Assembly: GCF_004342485.1 (NCBI RefSeq) | Contig: NZ_SMBU01000010.1 | Span: forward strand, 1 to 64,000 | Direction of reading: 5' to 3' | Origin: Roseateles saccharophilus | GTDB taxonomy: Bacteria; Pseudomonadota; Gammaproteobacteria; Burkholderiales; Burkholderiaceae_C | DNA: 64,000 nt | Shown: positions 1-11,391 of the stretch, in pieces | How positions within the stretch are numbered: the stretch's first letter is position 1 | Layout of the letters: each line of letters opens with the position of its first letter | The notes under the pieces: model-generated | Told to the model about the DNA's origin: nothing | The model's input: only the letters and a program-made list of their open reading frames with translations | Database searches by the model: none | Made by a program: the position numbers and the translations under genes

Positions 1-95
1 CGTCACTCAGGCACCTCACTCAGGGTGTCCGCGATCGCCTGGAACACTGTCCGCGATCAGCCTGGAATGGGTGTCCGCGATCAGTGGAATACGCA
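1..95. mobile_element. Terminal end of an IS21-family-like insertion sequence (partial)
   Basis: Three copies of TGTCCGCGATC lie at 26-36, 48-58 and 72-82, each followed by a variant of AGCCTGGAATR, so a 22-24 bp unit is repeated three times. Short multiple terminal repeats of this kind, with an outermost end reading TG...CA, are known for IS21-family elements, whose ends carry tandem transposase-binding sites. Read from the outside, the end starts TGCGTATTCCACTGATCGCG at position 95. The body of the element, including any istA/istB genes, lies to the left of the window, so the family call rests on end structure only. It interrupts the integrase gene at its right. Confidence 0.6.
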
Positions 96-1137
96 TGCGC
101 GCCATTGCGCGGAAGCCGTGAGGCGTCATCTCGCCGTTGCCGTAGCCCAGGCGGCGCAGCGCCGTGCGGACGGTGTTCTCGCTCATGCAGCGCTCGCCGG
201 TCAGCAGCGACGGGAAGACGTAGCGGCCATGCCCGGTCAGCGGCTGCAGGTCCTTGAGCGCTTCCACCGCCTGCGTTGCCAGCGGAACGAGGTGCGGCCG
301 GCCGTTGACCTTGCCGTGGACGGTACGCTTCATCTTGGCCGCGGGGATGGTCCACAAGCCGGCCTCCAGGTCGACCTCTGCCCACTCCATCGCGCGGATG
401 TTCCCGGGGCGCTGGAACAACAACGCCGACAGCATTAGCGCCGCCCGGGTCGCCGGCTGGCCCTTGTAGGTGTCCAGGGCCCGCATCAGCTCACCCACCT
501 GGGCTGGCTCCAGGATGGCCGCCATGTGCTTGACGTTGTGGGCGCCGAGGGCGCCACGCAGATCGGCGGCGGGGTTGCCAGCGCAGCGGCCGGTGGCGAT
601 GCCGAACTTGAAGACCTGGCCGGCGTAGCCGCGCAGGTCGTGAGCGATCTGTGTCGCGCCGCGGGCCTCGACCCGGCGGATAACCTCCAGCAGCAGCGGT
701 GCCGTCAGTTCCCCCAGGGGAACAGCGCCGATCCGGGGGAACAGGTCCTTCTCGACATTGCGCAGCCAGTGCTTCGCGTGGTTCTCGCTCCAGCCCTTGG
801 CTTGGCTGGCGTGGAACTCCCGGGCGACAGCCTCGAACGTCTGGGCGCCGCTGGCCTGCGCGGCCACACGCTCCACTCGACGGGCCTGGACCGGGTCGGT
901 GCCCGCCTCACGCGTCTTGCGGGCCTTGTCGCGGCCTTCCCGGGCCTCCTTGAGGCTCACGCCGGGGTAGTTCCCCAGGGCCAGGCGCTTCTCCTTGCCG
1001 CCGAAGCGGTACTTCACGAACCAGCGCTTCGAGCCCGTCGCCGCCACCTCCAGGTATAGGCCACCGGCATCGGCCAATCGGGCTCGGGCTTTGTCAGGCG
1101 GGCAACTCGCGTTGCGGCAGGCGGCGTCAGTGAGCAT
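96..1137 (-). pseudogene. P4-type tyrosine integrase, 3' end cut off by an insertion sequence
   Basis: The N-terminus (about residues 10-90: GGLYLEV, KRWFVKYRFGGKEKRLALGNYP) is the DUF4102 arm-binding domain of P4-like integrases, which catalyse site-specific recombination at tRNA genes. A core-binding domain follows (about 100-190) and then the catalytic domain, with the first Arg in LLFQRPGNIRAMEW and the HxxR box in TPHGFRAMAR. Reading then runs into the insertion-sequence end at base 95 and stops at 16-18 after a foreign tail. The region that should carry the second His and the nucleophilic Tyr, normally some 60-80 residues more, is missing, so recombinase activity should be lost. The ATG at 1137 has AAGG about 12 nt upstream. 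It lies 186 bp from the 3' end of tRNA-Leu on the same strand, the usual position of an island integrase. Confidence 0.85.
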
Positions 1138-1218
1138 GGGGGAACACCTTGGGGGAACGATTTACCCCCAGGCGGGGGAATTTCGATTCGTTCCCCCGAA
1201 TTTTCCCCCTGTTCCCCC
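1138..1218. repeat. Cluster of GGGGGAA motifs upstream of the integrase
   Basis: GGGGGAA occurs at 1138-1144, 1151-1157 and 1174-1180. The reverse form TTCCCCC occurs at 1191-1197, 1203-1209 and 1212-1218, and a further CCCCC lies at 1165-1169. Six directed copies in 81 bp, three in each orientation, just upstream of the integrase start suggest a protein-binding array or an operator. What binds is unknown. Confidence 0.5.
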
Positions 1219-1236
1219 GCTCTGTAAAGAGCCCTT

Positions 1237-1309
1237 GTGAGCGGACGTGACATGAAAAACGCGCCTAAGTCGTTGATCAACCTAGGCGCGTGAGCGGACG
1301 TGAGCGGTC
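1237..1309. repeat. Direct repeats GTGAGCGGAC flanking the tRNA-Leu terminator
   Basis: GTGAGCGGACGTGA is present exactly at 1237-1250 and again at 1290-1303. The second copy runs on as a tandem GTGAGCGGAC GTGAGCGGTC (1290-1309). The repeats bracket a hairpin and sit between the integrase and the tRNA 3' end, where arm-type integrase or excisionase sites are normally found. That function is inferred from position only. Confidence 0.45.
1255..1291 (-). terminator. Rho-independent terminator downstream of tRNA-Leu(TAA)
   Basis: On the minus strand ACGCGCCTA (1283-1291) pairs with TAGGCGCGT (1259-1267) and is followed by a run of five T (1255-1259). It lies 33 bp beyond the tRNA 3' end. Confidence 0.75.
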
Positions 1310-1323
1310 CTGATCTTCTAATT

Positions 1324-1412
1324 TGGTGCCCGGGACGGGACTTGAACCCGTACGCCCCTTTCGAGGCGGCGGATTTTAAGTCCGCTGCGTTTACCGATTT
1401 CGCCACCCGGGC
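1324..1412 (-). tRNA. tRNA-Leu (anticodon TAA)
   Basis: The 89-nt gene has a 7-bp acceptor GCCCGGG/CCCGGGC, discriminator A and an encoded CCA (1324-1326). A long variable arm is typical of leucine tRNAs, and the anticodon loop reads CTTAAAA with anticodon TAA. Its 3' end faces the broken integrase, so it is the likely integration site of the island to its left. A 14-bp repeat, not a copy of the tRNA end, lies beside it. The other island boundary is outside the window. Confidence 0.95.
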
Positions 1413-1438
1413 GGCGGGCGGATTATCCAGGGCCGCGC

Positions 1439-1476
1439 AAAAGAAAACGGGAGATCCGATGACTCGAATCTCCCGT
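1439..1476 (-). terminator. Terminator of the tRNA-Gly/Cys cluster
   Basis: On the minus strand ACGGGAGA (1469-1476) and TCTCCCGT (1447-1454) form an 8-bp stem followed by TTTTCTTTT (1439-1447). It begins 6 bp after the 3' end of the last tRNA-Gly and separates this cluster from tRNA-Leu. Confidence 0.8.
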
Positions 1477-1481
1477 GAATT

Positions 1482-1557
1482 TGGAGCGGGTAACGAGGCT
1501 CGAACTCGTGACCTCAACCTTGGCAAGGTTGCGCTCTACCAACTGAGCTACACCCGC
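1482..1557 (-). tRNA. tRNA-Gly (anticodon GCC), copy 3 in transcription order
   Basis: This is a 76-nt gene with acceptor GCGGGTG/TACCCGC, discriminator T, encoded CCA, a D-arm with GCTCAGTTGGTAGAGC and anticodon loop CTTGCCAAG, giving GCC. It is identical in sequence to the copies at 1606-1681 and 1844-1919. Confidence 0.97.
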
Positions 1558-1605
1558 GCATTTCGTTTCGCCTTGCGGCCAAACATCGGTGCGACCGATT
1601 TTTAC

Positions 1606-1681
1606 TGGAGCGGGTAACGAGGCTCGAACTCGTGACCTCAACCTTGGCAAGGTTGCGCTCTACCAACTGAGCTACACCCGC
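1606..1681 (-). tRNA. tRNA-Gly (anticodon GCC), copy 2
   Basis: The 76-nt gene is identical over its whole length to the other two tRNA-Gly genes in this cluster: same anticodon loop CTTGCCAAG and encoded CCA at 1606-1608. It lies 14 bp downstream of tRNA-Cys on the transcribed strand and 48 bp before the next tRNA-Gly. Confidence 0.97.
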
Positions 1682-1695
1682 ATGGTGTCTATTTC

Positions 1696-1769
1696 TGGAG
1701 GCGCGATCCGGAGTCGAACCGGACTAACCGGATTTGCAATCCGGGGCATAACCGCTTTGCTATCGCGCC
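1696..1769 (-). tRNA. tRNA-Cys (anticodon GCA)
   Basis: The 74-nt gene has acceptor GGCGCGA/TCGCGCC, discriminator T, encoded CCA and anticodon loop TTGCAAA with anticodon GCA. It lies between two tRNA-Gly copies, giving the transcription order Gly-Cys-Gly-Gly on the minus strand. Confidence 0.97.
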
Positions 1770-1808
1770 GCCGTAAACCCAATCAAGGCCGTTGGTGCGA
1801 CCTTGATG

Positions 1809-1833
1809 AAAAAGGGAAGCCGGGGCTTCCCTT
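1809..1833 (-). terminator. Terminator-like hairpin between tRNA-Gly copy 1 and tRNA-Cys
   Basis: AAGGGAAG (1826-1833) and CTTCCCTT (1812-1819) form an 8-bp stem with a 6-nt loop. On the minus strand the stem runs into TTTTT (1809-1813). The position inside a tRNA cluster suggests either termination of the first tRNA-Gly or a processing signal. Confidence 0.6.
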
Positions 1834-1843
1834 CTCTAAAAAC

Positions 1844-1919
1844 TGGAGCGGGTAACGAGGCTCGAACTCGTGACCTCAACCTTGGCAAGGTTGCGCTCTA
1901 CCAACTGAGCTACACCCGC
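1844..1919 (-). tRNA. tRNA-Gly (anticodon GCC), copy 1 in transcription order
   Basis: The 76-nt gene is identical to the two other tRNA-Gly(GCC) copies and has an encoded CCA at 1844-1846. It lies between the lon 3' end (2016) and the terminator-like hairpin at 1809-1833. Confidence 0.97.
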
Positions 1920-2015
1920 ATTGCTTTCGCAATTATCACCAGATCGTTTTAGCGATCTAGCGAAGCTGGCATTGTAATCCATTTTTTGCCCGGATGACAA
2001 GCCAGCGGCACTTCA

Positions 2016-4430
<2,415 letters not shown>

Positions 4431-4453
4431 GAAGACCTCTCTTTCTCAGGCCG

Positions 4454-4481
4454 ATATCGGGCCTGAGGGGGCGATTGCAAG
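4454..4481 (-). promoter_or_regulatory. Sigma-32-like heat-shock promoter of lon
   Basis: On the minus strand CTTGCAA (4475-4481) and CCCGATAT (4454-4461) are separated by 13 bp. They compare with CTTGAAA-N13-CCCCATNT for the heat-shock sigma factor. The predicted start falls about 15-20 nt upstream of the lon ATG. The element overlaps a near-perfect palindrome around CGATATCG. The same architecture with the same spacing is found before clpP. Confidence 0.5.
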
Positions 4482-4500
4482 TTGAGGGCTCAGAGAGTGC

Positions 4501-5772
<1,272 letters not shown>

Positions 5773-5826
5773 GAAACTGCTCTGTGAGAGGCGGGATGCC
5801 TCGAATGATGATAGTTCAAACGATCT

Positions 5827-5888
5827 CGGGGCCCCCGTGGGGATAAGGGCCCCGATTCCGCTGCGAATCCGGGGCCGCCAGCGGCCCC
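5827..5888 (-). other. Two GC-rich hairpins between clpP and clpX
   Basis: CGGGGCCC (5827-5834) pairs with GGGCCCCG (5847-5854), and GGGGCCGC (5871-5878) pairs with GCGGCCCC (5881-5888). Neither is followed by a T run in the direction of transcription, so they look like mRNA-stability or processing structures and not intrinsic terminators. Confidence 0.4.
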
Positions 5889-5895
5889 ACGCACC

Positions 5896-6504
5896 TTACG
5901 GCCGGTGTTCCAGCACCTGGTCGACCAGGCCGTAGCCCTGGGCCTCGGCGGCAGACATGAAGTAATCACGCTCGGTGTCGGCCTGGATTTTCTCCAGGCT
6001 CTGGCCGGTGCGCTCGGCCAGGATGCGGTTCAAGGCGTCGCGCGTCTTCAGGATTTCACGCGCATGGATCTCGATATCGGTCGCCTGGCCCTGGGCGCCG
6101 CCCAGCGGCTGGTGGATCATGACCTTGGCGTTGGGCAGCGAGAAGCGCTTGCCCTTGGCGCCCGCCGCCAGCAGGAAGGCGCCCATGCTGGCCGCCATGC
6201 CCATGCACAGCGTGGAAACGTCCGGCTTGATGAACTGCATGGTGTCGTAGATGGACATGCCGGCCGACACGCTGCCCCCGGGGCTGTTGATGTAGAGCGA
6301 GATCTCCTTGTCGGGGTTCTCGCTCTCCAGGAAGAGCAGCTGGGCGACGACGAGGTTGGCCACCGCGTCATTGACCGGCCCGACCAGGAAGACGATGCGC
6401 TCGCGCAGCAGGCGCGAGTAGATGTCGTAGGCGCGCTCACCGCGACCGGAGGTTTCGATGACCATCGGCACGAGGCCGAGATTGCTGGTGTCGAGGGCGC
6501 TCAT
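5896..6504 (-). CDS. clpP: ClpP, proteolytic subunit of ClpXP
   Basis: ClpP is a tetradecameric serine peptidase of the cytoplasm. The 202-aa protein carries the classic triad: S106 in GMAASMGA, H131 in MIHQPLGG and D180 in TERDYFM. The GGSVSAG oxyanion segment is also present. The start [17 protein letters not shown] is normal for betaproteobacteria. A sigma-32-like promoter is 33 bp upstream. It is followed by clpX. Confidence 0.98.
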   Translation of the reverse strand: MSALDTSNLGLVPMVIETSGRGERAYDIYSRLLRERIVFLVGPVNDAVANLVVAQLLFLESENPDKEISLYINSPGGSVSAGMSIYDTMQFIKPDVSTLCMGMAASMGAFLLAAGAKGKRFSLPNAKVMIHQPLGGAQGQATDIEIHAREILKTRDALNRILAERTGQSLEKIQADTERDYFMSAAEAQGYGLVDQVLEHRP

Positions 6505-6536
6505 TCAGATCCTTGAAGACAAAGCGGTAGCAGCTG

Positions 6537-6564
6537 TTATGGGGGCGGATTATGGCCACGCAAG
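6537..6564 (-). promoter_or_regulatory. Sigma-32-like heat-shock promoter of clpP
   Basis: On the minus strand CTTGCGT (6558-6564), a 13-bp spacer and CCCCATAA (6537-6544) fit the heat-shock consensus CTTGAAA-N13-CCCCATNT, with a perfect CCCCAT core. It begins just after the T run of the tig terminator, so clpP can be transcribed independently of tig. Confidence 0.6.
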
Positions 6565-6565
6565 T

Positions 6566-6598
6566 AAAAAGGCGCCGGGCCTCACGGCGCGGCGCCTT
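6566..6598 (-). terminator. Rho-independent terminator of tig
   Basis: On the minus strand AAGGCGCC (6591-6598) pairs with GGCGCCTT (6569-6576), followed by TTTTT (6566-6570). It begins 18 bp after the tig stop codon. Confidence 0.8.
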
Positions 6599-6615
6599 CG
6601 TCAGGCGAAGGGCTC

Positions 6616-7929
6616 TCAGTTACCCGCGGCCATCAGCTCGTCGAACGGCAGGGCCTTGTCGGTCACCTTGGCCGTGGCCAGCACGAATTCCGTGACGTTG
6701 TTCTCGACGACGACGGCCTCGACCTCGGCCATGCGCTCACGGTCGCTCAGGTACCAGCGCATCACTTCGGCAGGCTTCTCGTAGCTCTGCGACAGCTCTT
6801 CGATGTGGGCCTGCAGCTGGGCGGGCTTGGCCTGCAGGTTGTTGGCGCGCACCAGTTCGGCGACGACCAGGCCCAGGCGCACGCGGCGCTCGGCCTGCGG
6901 CTTGAAGATGTCGGCGGGGATCTCGGCCTTGTCGGCATCCTTGACGCCGCGCTTCTTCAGGTCCTCGCGGGCTCCGGCGACCATGCGCTCGGCCTCGCCC
7001 TGCACCAGCGCGTTGGGCACATCCAGCTCGGAGGCGGCGACCAGCGCGTCCATCACGGCACCCTTGTTGCGGGCCAGCACGCGGAACTTCACCTCGCGCT
7101 CGAGGTTCTTCTTGATGTCGGCGCGCAGGGCGTCGACGGTGGCGTCCTTGATGCCGAGGGACTTGGCGAAGGCCTCGTTCACTTCGGGCAGGTGCTGGGC
7201 CTCGATCTTCTTGACGGTGACCAGGAAGTCGGCTTCCTTGCCGGCCACGTCCTTGCCGTGGTAGTCCTCGGGGAACTGCAGCGGGAAGGTCTTGCTCTCA
7301 CCGGCCTTCATGCCGCGCACGGCGGCATCGAACTGCTCCAGCATCTGGCCTTCGCCGATCAGGAACTGGAAGCCCTCGGCCTTGCCGCCCTGGAAGGGCT
7401 CGCCGTCGATCTTGCCTTCGAAGTCGATGCTGACGCGGTCGCCGGCGGCGGCCACGTCGGCGGCGGCGCGCTGGGCGAAGCTGCGGCGCTGCTTGCGCAG
7501 GATCTCGACGGTCTTGTCGATGGCTTCCTCGGTCACGTCGCTGGTGACGCGCTCGACTTCACGGGCGGCCAGGTCGCCGATCTTGACTTCGGGGTAGACC
7601 TCGAAGGTGGCGTCGAAGGCCATCTGGCCCTCGGGAGCCTGGTCCTTCTGCTCGATGCGGGGCATGCCGGCCACGCGCAGTTGGGCTTCGTTGGCGGCGT
7701 TGTTGAAGGCGGCGCCGAGCTTGTCGTTGACGACCTCGTACTGCACCGAATAGCCGTAGCGCTGGGCGACGACGTTCATCGGCACCTTGCCGGGGCGGAA
7801 GCCGTCGGCCTTGACGGTGCGGGCCAGCTTCTTCAGACGGGCTTCGACTTCGCTGTTGATGTCAGCGGCCGCCACGTGCAGGGTGATGCGGCGTTCCAGC
7901 TTTTCAAGGGTTTCGACGGTGACGGCCAT
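6616..7929 (-). CDS. tig: Trigger factor, ribosome-associated chaperone and peptidyl-prolyl isomerase
   Basis: Trigger factor binds nascent chains at the ribosomal exit tunnel. At 437 aa it matches the family (E. coli 432). The N-terminal ribosome-binding domain carries the signature GFRPGKVP near residue 43, the FKBP-type isomerase domain covers about 160-245 ([15 protein letters not shown]), and the C-terminal helical arms follow. A tRNA-Leu gene lies 28 bp upstream on the same strand. Its own terminator separates it from clpP, so the common tig-clpP-clpX run is split into transcription units here. Confidence 0.97.
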   Translation of the reverse strand: MAVTVETLEKLERRITLHVAAADINSEVEARLKKLARTVKADGFRPGKVPMNVVAQRYGYSVQYEVVNDKLGAAFNNAANEAQLRVAGMPRIEQKDQAPEGQMAFDATFEVYPEVKIGDLAAREVERVTSDVTEEAIDKTVEILRKQRRSFAQRAAADVAAAGDRVSIDFEGKIDGEPFQGGKAEGFQFLIGEGQMLEQFDAAVRGMKAGESKTFPLQFPEDYHGKDVAGKEADFLVTVKKIEAQHLPEVNEAFAKSLGIKDATVDALRADIKKNLEREVKFRVLARNKGAVMDALVAASELDVPNALVQGEAERMVAGAREDLKKRGVKDADKAEIPADIFKPQAERRVRLGLVVAELVRANNLQAKPAQLQAHIEELSQSYEKPAEVMRWYLSDRERMAEVEAVVVENNVTEFVLATAKVTDKALPFDELMAAGN

Positions 7930-7957
7930 GATGGACTCGGGAACAGTTGAAGGACAG

Positions 7958-8044
7958 TGGTGCGCGGGGCCGGACTCGAACCGGCACGCCCGTGAAGGCG
8001 TCAGGACCTAAACCTGGTGCGTCTACCAATTTCGCCACCCGCGC
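7958..8044 (-). tRNA. tRNA-Leu (anticodon TAG)
   Basis: The 87-nt gene has acceptor GCGCGGG/CCGCGC, discriminator A, encoded CCA (7958-7960), a long variable arm, and anticodon loop TTTAGGT with anticodon TAG. It is 28 bp upstream of tig on the same strand, so its promoter may also feed tig. Confidence 0.95.
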
Positions 8045-8187
8045 AACGGGTTGGTTCTGATGGGGCTGCCTTGCAGGCAGGCCCTTAGAGACGATTCAGG
8101 CGATTCGGCAAACCGGCGATTGTAGCGACCCCGCGCGACCTGCCCGCCGCCCCCAGGGCGGGGGCGGCAAAAACCCTGAACGCAGGC

Positions 8188-11100
8188 TCAGGCCGGGTCG
8201 CCGATTTCCGTCGGCAGCTGGCTGTGCAGGCGGCTTTGCTCTTCTTCCTCGGGCCGCTCGACGCGGAACCAGGCCGCATACATGGCGGGCAGGGCCAGCA
8301 GCGTCAGCACCGTCGCGACGATGAGGCCGCCCATGATGGCCACGGCCATCGGCCCCCAGAACACGCTGCGCGACAGCGGGATCATGGCCAGCACGGCCGC
8401 CGCCGCCGTCAGCACGATGGGGCGGAAGCGCCGCACGGCGGACTCGACGATGGCCGACCAGTCCGGCACGCCGCGGGCCCGGTCCTGCTCGATCTGGTCG
8501 ATCAGGATGACGGAGTTGCGCATGATCATGCCCATCAACGCGATGACACCCAGCAGCGCGACGAAGCCGAAGGGCCGGTTCAGCACCAGCAGGGCGATCG
8601 CGACGCCTGCAATACCCAGCGGACCGGTCAGGAAAACCAGCATCGCGCGGCTGAAGCTCTGCAACTGCAGCATCAGCAGCGTGAAGGTGATGAAGAGCAT
8701 GACCGGCATGCCGGCGGCGATGGAGCCCTGCCCCTTGCTGCTCTCCTCCACGGCACCGGCAATCTCTATGTGGTAGCCGGTCGGCATCTGCTTCTGCAGT
8801 TCATCGAGCCTGGGCCAGACCTCCTGCGTGACCGTCGCGCCTTGCAGGCCTTCGACGACGTCGCCTTGCACCGTGACCGCGTAATTGCGGCCCTCGCGCC
8901 ACATGACGCCGGGCTCCCAGTCGAAATCGACCTTGGCGACCTGCGCCAGCGGAATGGCACGGCCGGTGCTGGTAGGCACATAGGCACTGCCGAGGTCGGT
9001 GATCACGTTGCGCTCGTCGAGCGGCTGGCGCAGCACGATGTCGATGAGCTTGTCGGCTTCCCGGTACTGGCCGATGACGCTGCCCGACAGCAGCGTGTGT
9101 GCCGCCTGCGCCAGGCTCTGGCTCGTGACGCCCAACGCCCGGGCCTTGTCCTGGTCGACGTTCAGCCGCAAGACCTTGACGTTCTCGTTCCAGTTGTCGT
9201 TGACGCCGCGCATATTGGGGCTGGCGCGCAGGATGTCCTTGGCCTTGTCGGCCCAGTCGCGCACGACCTTGGGGTCGGCGCCCATCACGCGGAACTGCAC
9301 GGGATACGGGACCGGGGGGCCGTTGGGCAGCAGCTTCACGCGGCCGCGCGCCTCCGGGAATTCCGCGGCCAGCACGGCCGGCAGCCGCTTGCGCAACGCC
9401 TCGCGCTCGACCAGGCCCTTGGACAGCAGGATGGACTGCATGACGTTGGTCTGCGGGAATATCTGGTCGAGCGGCAGGTAGAAACGCGGCACACCCGCAC
9501 CCACCCAGGTCGTCACCGTGGCGACGCCCTGCTCCTTCAGCAGGCGCGCCTCGAAACGCTTGGCCAGGGCCTCGGTTTCCTGGATGGTCGAGCCTTCCGG
9601 CAGCCACAGGTCCACCAGCACCTCGGGACGGCTGGAGTCGGGGAAGAACTGCTGCTGCACCCGCGTCATGCCAAGCAACCCAAGCACGAACACCAGCAAC
9701 GTGATGCCGATGGTCTTCCAGCGGTTCTCCACGCACCAGCGCACCAGGGCGCGGAAACGGTTGTAGAACGGCGTGTCGAAGAGTTCATGCACCTCGCCGC
9801 CTGCCGCATGCTTGCTCTTCAGCAGCAGCGCGCCGAGATAGGGCACGAAATAGACCGAGACGCACCAGGAGATGAGCAGGGAAGCCGCCGTCACGGCAAA
9901 GATGGCGAAGGTGTATTCGCCCACCGTCGACTTGGCCAGGCCGATGGGCAGGAAGCCCACCGCCGTGATCAACGTGCCGGTCAGCATGGGCATGGCCGTC
10001 ACGTCGTAGGCGAAGGTGGCGGCGTGCATCTTGTCGTAGCCCTCTTCGAGCTTGCGCACCATCATCTCGACGGCAATGATGGCGTCGTCCACCAGCAGGC
10101 CCAGCGCGATGATCAGCGAGCCCAGCGAGATCTTGTGCAGGCCCACGCCCCAATAGAACATCGCGACGAAGGTGATCGCCAGCACCAGCGGGATCGTGAT
10201 CGCGACGACCAGGCCGGGCCAGATGTCGATGCTGAACTTGTAGCCGGGCCGGATGTGCAGGCCCAGCGAGATGAAGCTGACCGCCAGCACGATGACGACG
10301 GCCTCGATCAGCACGTGCACGAACTCACCCACCGAGGTCGCCACGGCCTTGGGCTGGTCCTGGATCTGCTCGAGTTCGATGCCGCGTGGCAGGTCGCGCT
10401 CGATGGCCTTGGTCGCCACGCCCAGGGCCTTGCCCATCGCGATGATGTCGCCCCCCTTGGCCATCGACACGCCCAGCGCAAGCACCTCCTTGCCGTTGTG
10501 GCGCACCATCGTCGTCGGCGGGTCGACATACTCGCGCTTGATGTCGGCAATGTCTCCCAGACGCAGCTGGCTGGCCACGCCGGTGGCCGGGTTGACCGCG
10601 CGGATGGGCACATCGGCCAAGGCCTGCGGCGTCGTGAACTGGCCCTGCACGCGCATCTGGAAATTGGCGCTGCCAGCATTGAGCACCCCCGCGCCCTCGA
10701 CGGCGTTCTGCGCGCCGATCTGGCCGATGACCTGGTTGAAATCCAGGCCCAGCTGGGCAAGGCGCTTCTGCGAGACCTCGATGAAGAGCTTCTCGGGCTG
10801 AATGCCGAAGATCTCGACCTTGGCCACGTCCTTGACCTGCAGCAGCGCCTGGCGCACGCGGTCGGCGTGCTCGCGCAACTCCTCGCGGCTGAAGCCGTCC
10901 GCCGACAGCGCATAGATCGAGCCGTAGACGTCGCCGAAGTCGTCGTTGAAGACCGGCCCGAGCACGCCCTGGGGCAGCGTCGAGCGCATGTCGTTGACCT
11001 TCTTGCGCACCTGGTAGAACGCGTCGGGCACGTCCTTGGGCGGCGTGTTGTCCTTGAGCTGGAAGAGCGTCAGCGACTCGCCGGGCTTGGTGTAGGAGCG

Positions 11101-11379
11101 GATCTTGTCCGCGTGGTTGACCTCCTGCAGCGTCTTCTCGATCTTGTCGGTCACCTGGTCGGCCATCTGCTGCGCCGTGGCGCCGGGCCAGAAGGCCTGG
11201 ACCACCATGATGCGGAAGGTGAACGGCGGGTCCTCGTCCTGGCCGAGCTGGAAATAGGCCGCAAAGCCCATCAGCATCAGCACCACCATCAGATAGCGCG
11301 TCAGCGCTGGATGCTCCAGCGCCCAGCGCGAGACATTGAAGCCTTCGGCCACGGCGGCCTTGTTCGGAGGGATGTTCAT
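8188..11379 (-). CDS. RND-family efflux permease (AcrB-like inner-membrane pump)
   Basis: This is a proton-driven exporter of the resistance-nodulation-division family. Its 1063 aa match the HAE-type length. TM1 is near residues 28-45 (YLMVVLMLMGFAAYF), followed by a periplasmic porter domain, a TM2-6 cluster around 340-480 with the proton-relay motif GLLVDDAIIAVEMM, a second periplasmic domain, and a final TM cluster ending near 1035. The segment QLGQDEDPPFTFRIMVVQAFWPGAT is typical of the subgroup often annotated as acriflavin resistance protein D. It is 12 bp downstream of the adaptor gene. No outer-membrane factor gene is adjacent, so it probably shares a TolC-type channel encoded elsewhere. 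Substrate cannot be told. Confidence 0.93.
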   Translation of the reverse strand: MNIPPNKAAVAEGFNVSRWALEHPALTRYLMVVLMLMGFAAYFQLGQDEDPPFTFRIMVVQAFWPGATAQQMADQVTDKIEKTLQEVNHADKIRSYTKPGESLTLFQLKDNTPPKDVPDAFYQVRKKVNDMRSTLPQGVLGPVFNDDFGDVYGSIYALSADGFSREELREHADRVRQALLQVKDVAKVEIFGIQPEKLFIEVSQKRLAQLGLDFNQVIGQIGAQNAVEGAGVLNAGSANFQMRVQGQFTTPQALADVPIRAVNPATGVASQLRLGDIADIKREYVDPPTTMVRHNGKEVLALGVSMAKGGDIIAMGKALGVATKAIERDLPRGIELEQIQDQPKAVATSVGEFVHVLIEAVVIVLAVSFISLGLHIRPGYKFSIDIWPGLVVAITIPLVLAITFVAMFYWGVGLHKISLGSLIIALGLLVDDAIIAVEMMVRKLEEGYDKMHAATFAYDVTAMPMLTGTLITAVGFLPIGLAKSTVGEYTFAIFAVTAASLLISWCVSVYFVPYLGALLLKSKHAAGGEVHELFDTPFYNRFRALVRWCVENRWKTIGITLLVFVLGLLGMTRVQQQFFPDSSRPEVLVDLWLPEGSTIQETEALAKRFEARLLKEQGVATVTTWVGAGVPRFYLPLDQIFPQTNVMQSILLSKGLVEREALRKRLPAVLAAEFPEARGRVKLLPNGPPVPYPVQFRVMGADPKVVRDWADKAKDILRASPNMRGVNDNWNENVKVLRLNVDQDKARALGVTSQSLAQAAHTLLSGSVIGQYREADKLIDIVLRQPLDERNVITDLGSAYVPTSTGRAIPLAQVAKVDFDWEPGVMWREGRNYAVTVQGDVVEGLQGATVTQEVWPRLDELQKQMPTGYHIEIAGAVEESSKGQGSIAAGMPVMLFITFTLLMLQLQSFSRAMLVFLTGPLGIAGVAIALLVLNRPFGFVALLGVIALMGMIMRNSVILIDQIEQDRARGVPDWSAIVESAVRRFRPIVLTAAAAVLAMIPLSRSVFWGPMAVAIMGGLIVATVLTLLALPAMYAAWFRVERPEEEEQSRLHSQLPTEIGDPA

Positions 11380-11391
11380 GCGCGCCCCGAC

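Noticed and set aside
8140-8175. Hairpin GCCGCCCC/GGGGGCGGC downstream of the RND permease as a terminator
   Set aside because: The T run is on the wrong side for minus-strand transcription; no plus-strand gene ends there.
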